A stretch of 64,000 nucleotides of DNA from the NCBI RefSeq assembly GCF_028389875.1, contig NC_084674.1, forward strand, positions 11,255,501 to 11,319,500, given 5' to 3'. The position numbers were made by a program, and so were the translations under genes. Of the stretch, positions 30,601-54,000 are shown in pieces. The notes below the pieces were generated by a model that saw only the letters and a program-made list of their open reading frames with translations, was not told where the DNA came from and searched no databases. Origin of the DNA: Rhea pennata. Taxonomy: Eukaryota > Chordata > Aves > Rheiformes > Rheidae. Position 1 is the first letter of the stretch. Each line of letters starts with the position of its first letter.

Positions 30601-33600
30601 GAGCAGGCGTTAAGAGCTGTCCACAGCTCCACAGAACTGTGATTTCTCTCACAAGTGGACGCTTTGTTTGGTCCTGTTCCTGTAGAGATTCCAGATAGTC
30701 ACATGCTATGTGAGAATGGAATGAAATGGACTGAATGGAAATAAATTAAAGGCTCAGGACAATTCAACGTTGAAAGAACGCTTGGTGTCATCTCTGTAGT
30801 CATCAGAGTGAAAGCCAAAAGCCAATGAAGCGTTTGGTTTGTGAGAATTTTGGATGTTTTAATCTAGTCAGGCAGCACGAGTTTAATAAATCAAAACTTA
30901 ATTTGGATGGAGGCTTTAGAGACAAGTCTGAGATTCAAATGATAAATTTCCTTAGAAAACGTTTAGAAGTATTCACGTTTTGTCTCGTAGGATCTTTTGA
31001 AAATCTCAGCTCGTTGGAAGTAAAAAGGTCTTCCCATCTGCTTTTCTATTAAAGCCATAGTCCCAGCTTTAGCAATAAAACGTATCTAGAAAACTATTTC
31101 ACAACTTTTCTCTTTTGAATGTTTTACTACTACAGTCTTTGTAATTTTTAAATTATTTCCCTAACCGGAGCAAAAGTAGAAGAAAAGGAATAAAAATATT
31201 CAAATCAAAATTGAGCTGCCACCACTGGATTTAACAGATGAACTTAAAACTGGGTCAGTGACTTAAACAGTGCAGCACAGCACTATGCAAACCATTGTGC
31301 ATCTTGTGAGAGTATTGTATGCTCTAGCTCTCCTACCCTTTGGAATATCAAATACTTGAAATTTTAAAGAATGAGAAGTGTGCTTTGTTGAAGACCTTTT
31401 TTGTCTGTGACAACTCTTTGAGGATCCATTAGCTAGGCAACTAGACAGCTGGGCACAGGAGGGGTGAGGAAAAGGACAGGCTTTAAGACACAATGTTCAT
31501 GAGAGCAAGCAATAATAAAGAACTTTGCCAAACGCTCCGGCTACAGCAATGGCGCGTTCACCACCCAGCAGCCCAGTTCTGCTCTGCCTGCTCCTGCCAC
31601 CTTCCGGCTCAGCTCCCTGAAGACGTTTTCTGTCTCGGTTGTGGCCTGCATTGTACCCACCACGTGCTCTTCCCTTCCATCGCTGCCTGCTCCCCAGCCC
31701 TGGTCCCTTGCTTATGCCATTCATATTTACCTCTTCTCTTATGTACAGCATGCAGCATCCAGACCATTTGTTATTCTAACAGAGTATACAATAGGAAACT
31801 ACTAAAATCATTAAGTAACGTTTGCAGTGACCTTTTGCTCTGGGCTCAGAGAAGGTGCTTCAAAAAAAGGAAACACTATTACCTGCAATACACTCTTATA
31901 ACCTTTTCTCATTGCATTGATATATGACAGACACTACGGTCCTGTTTGTAAGTATTTTTAGTTTTTCTATTTAAAAAAAATTAAATTTTCTATGAAAAGT
32001 GCTCTTCTGTTTTGTAACTTATTTTAACTTGTCTGGTTCTATGAATGTTCACCATCACAGTAAAAGCGCCCTATGGTATCATTTACAATGCTGTGCTCCA
32101 CTTACACCACTGCCTCTGAGCATGCTTGTTAGGACTCAAAATTAAGTATTAAGTTATATCCCCAGAGCCTTCTTTGCTGAGACAGAGCTCCCAGATTTCT
32201 GTCCAGATCTCCCAGAGGACAAGAGGAGCCGTTAGTACCTAACAGCTCTCGAAAAGAGATTCCTGAGCCTCCCTCCTGCAGTCCCACTGCACAACAGGAG
32301 GAAGTTAAAAATCCATGCAGCAGGCTCTGAAGGAATAATAACACATGCCTGGCTTCCACCTATAAAGGAACCCAGGAGAGCCAGCTTTGGAGCACCATTA
32401 AGGAGAAGGGTGATGCATTTTTCCAGGCAGCACAAAGGGAACTTGCAAACAGCTATCTTTCCAGACAGGTATCATGCACGCACTGTCAAGTGTGACCAGC
32501 ACTCACGTACAAAGGCTTTCTGAGATGCTCTCTCTTGGTGTTGCCACATTTTTATCATTTTAGTCAAAGGTCTGTTACAGGCACCTTTCACTTTAGTCCC
32601 TTACAGCAGCCACATACACTCCCGTTCCTCCCCAAATCCGTTAATTTGGATCAATGCACTTAAAGAAGTGGAGGAATTCCTTGGAATAGCACGTGCCTTA
32701 TCACAGGACCCCAACCCACTCAGTGAGCTGTTTGCTGGAAGCAGACTTGGATAAAGTTCAGGGCACGGTGGAAGGTCCACTATTTTAGCTGTGCTTCTTA
32801 TCAACTTTTAGTAGTATTGCCAAATGGGGAAGTTTTTTTTTAATAACTAGGAAATTTTGTTGAAATTTTCCTCACAATTCACACCTACATTAATGAATGA
32901 TGCAAAAATGCTATGGAAACATGGTACCCACATCTAGGAATCTATAAAGCCTTTGTGTTCCAGGGATTTTGTAAAGATACTGTGTCCAGAGACACCATCT
33001 ACTTTGCTGTCAAATCTATGGCAGACTTTCTTCAACTGTAAAAATTCCTTTAACATCTTTAAATAGAAAGTATACAGATGCTTTTCTTCCAAAAATGTGA
33101 AATTTTCCTCTGAAGAAAACAGCAATAACAAAACATCTTTGAAGATTTTCAGCTATGAAAGCTGTTTTTCCACCAAAAATTGCAAATTTTTTTCTAAGCA
33201 TTTTTTCATTTTAAGCAAAACTTCACAGAGAAAGAGTAACCATTTTACAACAAAGACTGCTTCCTGCTGTCTCAAAAAAAACCCACGAACACATATATTT
33301 TCCAGGGCAACATTGTTTTTCTCCTTTTTCCATCTTATTCTAAGGCTAGGATACCTAATTCAGTCAAAGTCATTTTGTGCAGAAAACAAACATAATTTTC
33401 TTCATCTAGCATTAACAATCATATGTAGCGTTCCTGCTTGACTCTCAGGCATTGCTGTTATAGAGGAGTTTTGCAAAGCAGCAAATACCAGATCACAGCT
33501 GTAAGTACTTCCAAAAACCTTCTCAGACCTTTGTAATGAGATGAGGAGCTTGTAAAATTACTACTAAACAACTATGTTAAAGAAAATTGAACAAAAACTC

Positions 33601-35220
33601 TGAGCACCAGCTCTCTCTCCCCCTGGGGAAGCCTGTGCTAGAAGAGCGTAATTCACTGGCATCTTCAAGCCTAACCCAGCAGCAACTGCTTCCATTAACC
33701 AAGTGAAGAGCAAGAAGCAGAATAAAAAAGGGAATGAAAAGGTCTCCAAATGAGCCATTTGTATTTAATATTCTGTATTAAAAAGGTTCAGACTGGATGA
33801 AAGGTGATGAATGGTCTTTTAAACTAGAAAAATAATATGAAATATTGAAGTGGGAGTTTTAAATTCTTAATACTCAGTTCAGTCAAAAGGTCAAACTGAA
33901 TGCAAGCTCTTGTGAAGCAACTACAGACTGAACAGCAGCCAAGATGCTTTTAAGAAAGGTATCAGAAAGGTATTTCCTGCAACAGGGAGCAGAGAATTCA
34001 GCAGCAACTCAGACAAGGCTGTCAAGTCCCTTAGCAGCCCGGCTTTTCAGCAGGCTGTGAACTCCCTGAAGGACAGGGAAGGAAAGTTTAATTATGAATA
34101 TTTAATTGTTCCAGGAAGGAATTCGCTCATTTTCAATTGGTCTTGCAAATATTTTTCCACATTTGGGGAGATGTAGGTAGAAGACGAGTGGAGTGGGGGA
34201 TTATAAGAATGGAAATCTAACAGAAGAGAAAATAATGGAGTGTGGGTGCCTGGAGTGGAGAGAGCAGGGGATAGGAGGGAGAGAAAAGGTCTCTTATCAA
34301 CTTCAGAGGGAGTTGGATGAAGACTAATTAGGATCCTAATGGATCAGTGGCAGAGTGCAGGTGCAGTGAGGATCGTATTCCCTGGATAGACACCATTTAC
34401 GACATGTGCACAGTATATTTGATTCCTAACTATGCAAGCTCACTGGAAAGCTCAAAAGCAGCGACAGATATGCAGTTAAACTGTACTGAGAAAAATCAGT
34501 TCAGCACTTCTAAATATATCGTTGCTCTTTGTCTTGCCTTCTAAAATAACCCAGCCTCTTGACAGCCTGTGCATGTAAGGGGTGTGTGTGTATGTATATA
34601 TATGTATGTATGTATATATTACTAGGTTTTGTTTCTTAAATGTAGCTGCATATTCATTCAGGATGCATCTTTGCTCCAGTTCTATTTATTCCACAGTAGA
34701 TTTGCAGAGAACATTACATACAATATAATAGATTGTTAAACAGGATTATTCTATACCTCTGTAAGCAAAGACAAAAATAAACCACTGAAAAATGGAAATC
34801 CTCAACAGATTAGAGAGTTCCTTTTCCCTGAAAAGTACCATTGGGTACTTTAATGTTTAAATGTTTAAAATGTTTCACCTTCCAGAGCATTACCTGCAGC
34901 CTAATCCTGAACAAAAAGACCTCGTGAACAGCTAAACCAGGCAGCCACTATGCTTTGACTGTTATTAGCAGGAACAGGCTGTCGTCTCTGCATCTGACAT
35001 CCCAGAACCCAAACGGCCACATATGCCAAGAGCCCAGAACTGCCCTTTCTCGGCTCTGTGGCAAGGAGCACCCGCACCCACGTGCTCAAACTGTGCTGCC
35101 TGGAACTGCAAAATGCGCTACGGAAGGTCTCATGCTTTTATGCTCCGGTTGATTCTTCCTCCTAGGGTTGACTTAAGCAAACAAAAAATTAGAAGAGGGT
35201 CTCAATTTGACAGAGATACA
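27640..35220. other. Non-coding stretch
   Basis: I see no exon, RNA gene or clear regulatory site over about 7.6 kb. It is AT-rich with only short open frames on both strands, none showing a familiar motif. A TATG/TA microsatellite lies at 34581-34620. Confidence 0.55.
34581..34620. repeat. TG/TATG/TA mixed microsatellite
   Basis: Alternating TG, TATG and TA units of about 40 bp. Simple repeat. Confidence 0.8.
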
Positions 35221-35224
35221 GCAG

Positions 35225-35330
35225 CAGTCTGAGCATGGAGCTCCTGGGTCTAGCTGAGCCACGACTAATCATCCCTGTGTGACCTTGAGCAGCTCAATCT
35301 CCATCTTAGTTACAACGTTCAAAGATGCAG
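35225..35330 (+). mobile_element. MIR-like SINE remnant
   Basis: The order 'gagctcctgggtctagctga', then 'ctgtgtgaccttgagcagct' and 'caatctccatctta' follows the plus-strand middle of a MIR element (gene-like 'GGGTTCGAATCC', 'CTGTGTGACCTTGGGCAAGT', 'CTCAGTTTCC'). It is strongly diverged, and ends are approximate. Confidence 0.5.
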
Positions 35331-35940
35331 AACAGTACTCAAACATCAGTAGAGAAAGATTTTAAAGATTTTTCATCTTTTTTTTTCCAATTTCTTTCAA
35401 ACAGCAGAAACATTCACTCTGATCATATCTATTTGTAGGAGAAATTACAGTAATAAATTCTTTATTACTATGAAATTTAATTATAGGTTAGTTAAGCATC
35501 TCTGATCAAAATGGATTGTTTTTTCAATAGATTTTTAAAAAGTATTACTGAACAGCATTACCTGCTTTTAAAAAAGCATATCCACAGTGTTTCTAATCTG
35601 GAAACCAACTCTTGCCTGCTTCACACATTGTAACTGCTTGTTAAAAGTGAAATCTTAGATGTTTATTCCAGGATGTTTGTTCCAACATAGAGCAAAGCCA
35701 TTTTTTTAATGACTCCAAACTTACTCATCACTCACAGGCACAAGGGGTGCATCACTGGAACATGGCTTTCCCAAACTGACAGTGGGAATCTGAATTAGGT
35801 CGTTTATTTCCTAGGCTAGTGCGTTAACAACCAGGCTACCCTAATTAAACATTTCAAAAATGACAGTCACAGTGAAGTCACCTCTGTCAGCATGTTAGAT
35901 GTCTTCCAGCCTTCGACATCTTCCAGCCATGCTCAATTGA

Positions 35941-36083
35941 TCATAGAATCAGAGAATGGTAAGGTTGGAAGGGACCTCTAGGGATCATCTAGTCCAACCC
36001 TCAGCATAGCCCATACGGGGACTGAACCCCACAACTTTGGCATTAGCAACAGCACACTAACCAACTGAGCTAAACCTGCCCCC
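35941..36083 (-). mobile_element. Composite SINE: tRNA-Ile-like head fused to CR1 tail (TguSINE1-like)
   Basis: Read on the minus strand, the element starts with a tRNA-like head: GTTTAGCTCAGTTGGTTAG (A box), a loop with CTAAT matching a tRNA-Ile anticodon region, and GGGTTCAGTCCCCGTATGGG (B box and T arm). It continues directly into a CR1 3' tail: GGTTGGACTAGATGATCC, AGGTCCCTTCCAACC and an end in ATTCTATGA. Both pol III promoter boxes are still well formed, so it is fairly young. Mobilisation by CR1 machinery is inferred from the tail. I saw no clear target-site duplication. The design matches the passerine SINE known as TguSINE1. Confidence 0.85.
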
Positions 36084-37069
36084 ACATCTCAGAGAGCTTA
36101 CATGTGAGAATATCCATCTTCTGAACCCGTACAGTCTTAGCAGTGAGATGGGAAGGCTGCACACTGCAACCAAATTTGGTAGTAGGCTGCTTGGTAACTT
36201 ACTCTGCTACGCTAAGGAAGCAGTAGAGTTTCTGCATATAACTCTTAAATTTAGCACTTAGGTTTAGAAACTGTCTTCTGATGACCTCATACCTTCCAGG
36301 ACGAAGCTGATGTAGCAAAGCAACTATTTTAAACTCTAAACGTGGGGTGACACAGCATTTGAAAAGTTCCTCCTCGGATCAGATTCAGAGACTACTTCAG
36401 TGTTACTGTGAAATAGCAGCAAAGAGGTATCTACCAGCAGAATTGCTTCTAGCAAATTCATGAGATCAGACTGCCACCTCGTGGATATGGACTAATCTGA
36501 GATTGTACCTGTTCAATGAAAAAAAAAAAAAATCTGGGCATTGATGCTGTCACAGTTGGTAGAAACAGATGGATTTGTAACACCATCCTCTTCCTTTCAG
36601 TCATTAAGCATTCAATGATTATTTTCAAGCTCTTTATCCACACTGAAGATATAGAGGGAAGGGAAGAAATAATAATCTTAACTCAGTGTTCAGCAGTGGA
36701 GTTCAAGTCAGTGCTAGCAGCAGTAAAAACAATGCAGTGTTGCTAAACTTGTGCACGTCAACTGGACATAACCTGCAACTGCACCATACTATCCCTCAAT
36801 TTCTAGGTCTGATAGAGGCATATAAACCCAAAGTTATCATAAAGCTCCTATCTCTTAGCAATTTGTTACATGATCAACATCGAAGGGAGTATGTTGTTGC
36901 TTTAAAATGGTATGACTAGTGTTCTTCGGGGGTGTTATTCCTGCCCAATAAATTCCCTGCAAAAGCCAGCAAGGCAGGAATGAGGAAAAACAAGTGTGTT
37001 TACTAGCCAAGGTTAAAACAGAGTCTGGGGATAGTAGATGTATTCTGCATGCTGCTAAGTTTGTTCAGT

Positions 37070-37170
37070 GACCTTGAACAGGTCTCAGTTTAGCTGAGTG
37101 TGGTTTCCTAGTGGTAGAGACACTGCTATACACCAAGCTTTGCAAAGCAGCTTGAGATCCCACTGAAGCA
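37070..37170 (+). mobile_element. MIR-like SINE remnant
   Basis: 'cagtgaccttgaacaggtct' followed by 'cagtttagctgagtgtgg', and about 50 bp later 'aaagcagcttgagatccc', resembles the conserved middle and 3' part of MIR-type elements. Diverged, and boundaries are uncertain. Confidence 0.4.
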
Positions 37171-38135
37171 CACAGAAGTAGCATGTTGTCTGTCACCTTG
37201 GCCAATTCACAACTGACAGTATCATCGTCATTTAACCTTACACATAATTATGAAATTGTCTATTCCAGCCCACTTCTCTAGTGTTTATCTTTTTATGAGC
37301 TTTTAAAATACAAATGGCAATATCTAAATTGCCTTCAGAAATCAAAACCTTCACCTCCAAAACAGTAAATACATAATCCTATCATTTAACTGATTTAAGA
37401 TACTGAAAGAGAAGCTTGTTTGGTAAATGACAGCCTATTTTACAGATAATCATTGCAAGTCAGTTTTCAGAAAAAAGAATTAAATAAACTAAAAATGCAA
37501 CAGTGATACAACAAAAATGCACTTTGAGAATTATGAAAGCATTTTCTAAGCCAGTAGGATGGTAATTTCAGGTGTGAAGGCTTCTACTTTAGTGAAGTGT
37601 TTATGCTCGGTCTAACCACCATTATTTACCGATTTCTGCAGTACCTCTTCAACTCTTATCTGCTTCACAGAATTACAAGTTATATACAGATCTCAGCAAT
37701 GCAGAAGGCACTGTGACCATGTGAGCTACGTGCCATACCTGTTCACTAGACAGCATTCTGCATTTCCTGTCCATAAAGTCAGTAGATTCAGTATGTAATA
37801 AATGTCTTAAAACTCTTTGTATTTAGCAGCAGAAGGCCTGACATTTCAATACTACTTCTACAGGTACCACTGAACTTGCAGGGTATAGCTGGGGCTAGCT
37901 AATGGAGGATAGCTTGGGGGGAGAGGGGAAGAAGAGTGACAAAGTAAAATAAGAGTTCATATTTTTGAGAGAAACCAACTAATAAAGTTCAGATATAAAT
38001 GACATAGAATAAACATTAAGTATGTGTTAAATTAAATATGTGCTGACACAAAATCATAGAAGTTTAGTAAAGAGTAAAAAGATTGAGGGGGCAAATGCAT
38101 AGCTATGATGTAAAATAGGATAGGTCTGCAGAAGA

Positions 38136-38141
38136 TTTATT
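38136..38141 (-). promoter_or_regulatory. CCDC174: Candidate CCDC174 poly(A) signal AATAAA
   Basis: A minus-strand AATAAA 118 nt past the CCDC174 stop codon. It is the first canonical hexamer I noticed downstream and gives a 3' UTR of about 140 nt. Confidence 0.55.
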
Positions 38142-38258
38142 TCAGATCTCCTTACAGAAACTTATCTATCCCAGATGTGGGAAAATATTAGCCGTGCTTA
38201 GAACATAATTCTACTTCAGTCCTTTAAATTATGATTCTTGCTTGTACTTTTGCTCAGT

Positions 38259-50456
<12,198 letters not shown>

Positions 50457-50579
50457 GGCGGCCGGCGCGCCCCAGCCGCACCGCCTCGGCCCTTTGCGGC
50501 CTTTCCGTAAAGCGCGGCGAAGCCGTGCGGCGTTTCTTGCGACAGCGCCGGCGAGGGCGGCAGCGGCGGCTTCCCCCCG

Positions 50580-50592
50580 GCGCCATGTTGGG
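50580..50592. promoter_or_regulatory. YY1-like site upstream of CCDC174
   Basis: GCGCCATGTTGGG on the plus strand fits the YY1 core (GCCATNTTG-type). Its distance to the ATG suggests it lies close to the CCDC174 transcription start. Motif-only evidence. Confidence 0.5.
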
Positions 50593-50660
50593 GAGGTCAA
50601 GCGGGAGGGGGCTGGTGCCGGCGGGGGGCCGCGGCGCGGCGCGGCGGGGCTCGGGTGCAG

Positions 50661-50771
50661 CTCACAGAACCGCAGCACGGTAAGGTTGGACGGGGCCTCT
50701 GGAGATCATCCAGTCCAACCGTCAGCGTAGCCCGTACGGGGATCGAGCCCGCGGCTCGATCGTTAGCAGCC
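50661..50771 (-). mobile_element. Second composite SINE copy, 5'-truncated, inside the CCDC174 CpG island
   Basis: On the minus strand it starts in the anticodon region (GCTGCTAACGATCG), continues with GGGCTCGATCCCCGTACGGG (T arm and B box) and passes into the CR1 tail (GGTTGGACTGGATGATCTCC, then AGGCCCCGTCCAACC and TTCTGTGAG). It is the same family as the copy at 35.9 kb but lacks the A box. Several positions that are T or A in the other copy are C or G here, in keeping with its CpG-island setting. Its B box matches a tRNA-Ile T arm almost perfectly. Confidence 0.85.
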
Positions 50772-51039
50772 CCGGGGCGGCTTGGCGGCGGCCGAAGCCC
50801 CCTCAGCCGGCGGCTCGGCAGGCCGGGCCTGAGCTGCGGGCGGGAGGGAGCCCCGGGGCAGGCGGAGGAGCCCCCGGGCAGGCGGAGGAGCCCCCCACCG
50901 TGCGCCGGGGCTGAGCCCGCTGCGCCGCCTCAGCGCGGGGGCGGGGGGGAGCGAGAGCTTTACTTCTCCAGGGTCGCTCCCTGCCTCCGCTACCATCCAC
51001 CACAGGGAAACAGGGCAGCCCGGTAGGCTTTAATTCAGC

Positions 51040-54000
51040 GTGACTCCGAAGAGCATAAGGATCTGAAGTTAGGAGAGGAAGCTGCCTTTCACTGGTCTTT
51101 AATAAAGTGGAAAAATACAAGGTACTTGGATGTTGTTGCTTGGCGATGTGACAGCTGACATAAGGTTCAGATTGCATCTTTTGATTTTTGAAATATATTG
51201 CTTCTGTGCTTGGGAAGCTGGGCCAGGCCCATATTTAGGTGGTCTATGGATGCAGAATTGCAGATTGCTCTGACATAGACACTCCGTTGATACGTACCCT
51301 CCACTCCTATTGCAGCTCAGAAGGGGCCATGAAGTTCACTGCTTAAATCCACGCTGGAAGAAGAGACGGCATTACAGAAAAGTAGGACGGGGAAATGAAA
51401 GCAGCTGTGCTGTTCTAATTAAATCTCATTGCAACCAATCATGCACTGAGCCGTCTGTTCATAACTCACCTGACAACAATGCTGAGGGGAGAAACTAGTC
51501 CAAACCCAAGCCAGGGCTGCTTCTGACTTAGTAGTTGTTCTCTTTTATTTTGCAGGAGTATGTGTGAGGGCTTCTTCCCCTGGGTGTGTGTTGATTCTTC
51601 TCCCTGTTGCTCATGCTTCACATCACGGTGACAGGAATTTCTTGCTTGTGTTTCTGTGTTTCCATGTTGTAGGTGTTGAGTATTTCGGGGAGTCTGCGTC
51701 AGGCAGGATTCTCCTACGACAAAGCGATCCTGAGGAGCTGACCATCAGATCTGGTCCTGTGCGTTTCCCTGTAGCTGTGGAGGCAGAAGTGTGTTGGGAT
51801 CACTGGACCTCTCTTCAAACCTTGCTGTGTAGAACTGGCTGGAATGGACTTTCTGAGTCTGATGTGTGAGGCTTTAGGACAGGAGCTGTGAATGACCAGT
51901 TTTAGAAATGTAGTACTTGATAGCTGTGTAGGTGCTTCTTTATATTGTCTAGCTGAGAGGAAAAATTTGGGCCGTTCTCTCTGGAATCCACTTTTCTATC
52001 TTTATCATTGCCTCTTTTCAATGTAGGCAAATATCTGAAACCAGACCCTTGTCTGCAGGCCTTCTGACTCCTCGGCACTGACTGTAAGCTCCTGTAAGGT
52101 TATCTGCAGCAATTTACTGCATGCTGTGTCCTTGCAGCTGCCTTTTTTTCTCCTGTGACCTGCCCACATTTCTTAGCACTCTGCTCATCATGCCAGTTTA
52201 ATTTCCATTCGTAGGAGCAGGTTTTTCCTTTTTACAAGAAAACTGACCCTCTCTTGTAATGTTAGAAGCACCTCTTCTCCTTTTCTGTATTTACCAGCTC
52301 ATTTTTTTCAGTGACTTACTCCATCCTTTCTGGACTTTCTTTTTGTATTTATCTGTTCAAACTACCCTGGAGCAGCACTCTTCCTGTTTTGGTGTTGTAT
52401 AAACCACCACCTTGTAGCCTTGGCATTAAATAAAAGACAGCATTCTTGATCTTTGTAATGGCTCAGTATCATCCTAGCAGCCCCCTGTGCAACAGATACT
52501 ACTTGGATAGTCTTAGGGAATGTGCAAAGACAGAATGAGGCTGTGGATGTGTCTGTATCTTCTCTTGAAATGTTTCTTTCTGGTTAGGGTTGACATGTAT
52601 AACCAGGGTTGTGAGGAAAAGCGGTGCTACTCGACAAGATACAGAAGAAGGAATTGACCTTTAGAAATAGCAAGTTAGCTCATGCTGTTGCTGTGAGCAA
52701 GGATTGCAGAACTGACACTTCTGCGCTTGCAAGGAACAGTAGACTTGTTTTGTGGGTTGCAAAGGTCTGGCTGGGCTTCCTGGGACGGTGAGTGAGTCAA
52801 TCAGTGTCACTGCTTGATGCTGTATAACGGATGGTCTCAAGCTATGAGATAACCTTTAGCTCGCGTCTCCTTTCTCAATTAACATCAGCAAGGCCAGCAG
52901 GAAGTAATGAAAGCACGTCCGGACAGACGGGATGGCCGTGCTGGCCGGAGCCGTGGGGTGCTCTGTGCGCTGCTGTGCTGTTACATAGGTGTGTGATCCA
53001 GTACTCTGGAGCGTGCGTCCAGGCAGACGGCATTCAAGTCTCTGTAAAGTCGGTTCAGTGTTCTCATATTTACGGTTCTTACCCATAAGGTTCCCTCAAA
53101 AAGGCTTGATGTCAACCTTAACCCATGGAAGTCCATTCTAGGATATTTTTTTTAATCCTGCCCGCAGGCAATTAATAACATGTAAATGAAGGAGGGGGAG
53201 CTGGAATAAGAACATTTCCACTAGGCTGTGAAGCAAAATCTGCTTAATTTAGAGGAAACAGGATGAGGAAGAAGGAAACTTTTTGTGTGTATGATGCAGA
53301 TTCGATATAGCTGCATTAGGCTTAATTCTTAGCAGAAATTTGTGAAGTCTGTGCAAACTAGCATATCTGATCTAAGACTGCTGATAGTCCTGAATTCCCA
53401 GGGTATAACTCATTCGCTATTTCTCATTAGTATGCCACTCATTTTAGCATAAGAGGCCTGATTGGGTTTACTTCTATAATGCTGCACCAACACAAAAAGC
53501 TTGTTTATTATTTTTGAGGAAGGTGAGGATTACAGTGTCTTTTTTTGAGACAGGGGTGTTTCAGCACCTTGGAGGATTTGGTAAAGAATGCTGTACAACC
53601 TCCAAATGAATCAGATGCAAAGCTTGGGTGTGTACTTTCCCAACCTCCTAGTCCATTCCAAAAACTGGATTTGGAAAAGTAGTCCAAAAGCAAATTGTGT
53701 TGATGTTTGAAGGATTTGCTGTTCTGAGACGGCTTCTTTTATAGATAGTAAGAACAGCAAGACCTTAGGGTAGAATAAAAGTCATCTTAGTTACTTCATC
53801 TTGGCTTTAAGGTGAAATAAAACTGTGGGCAAATTAACAGCTGAACGTTTTGAAATAAGACTTGGGGTTAGGGTGCTGTGTCATCATGCAACACTTCCTT
53901 AGCCTCTCGGTGTAAGGTGTATACCCGTGTCTCTCTGAGGATGGAGAAATTGTAACAATTACAATTGTAGCTTGTAATAAATGCTTGTAATAAACTTTTT

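Noticed and set aside
35990-36083. A genuine tRNA gene on the minus strand
   Set aside because: A and B boxes are present, but the arms do not form a complete cloverleaf, and the sequence runs directly into a CR1 tail, so it is a SINE head.
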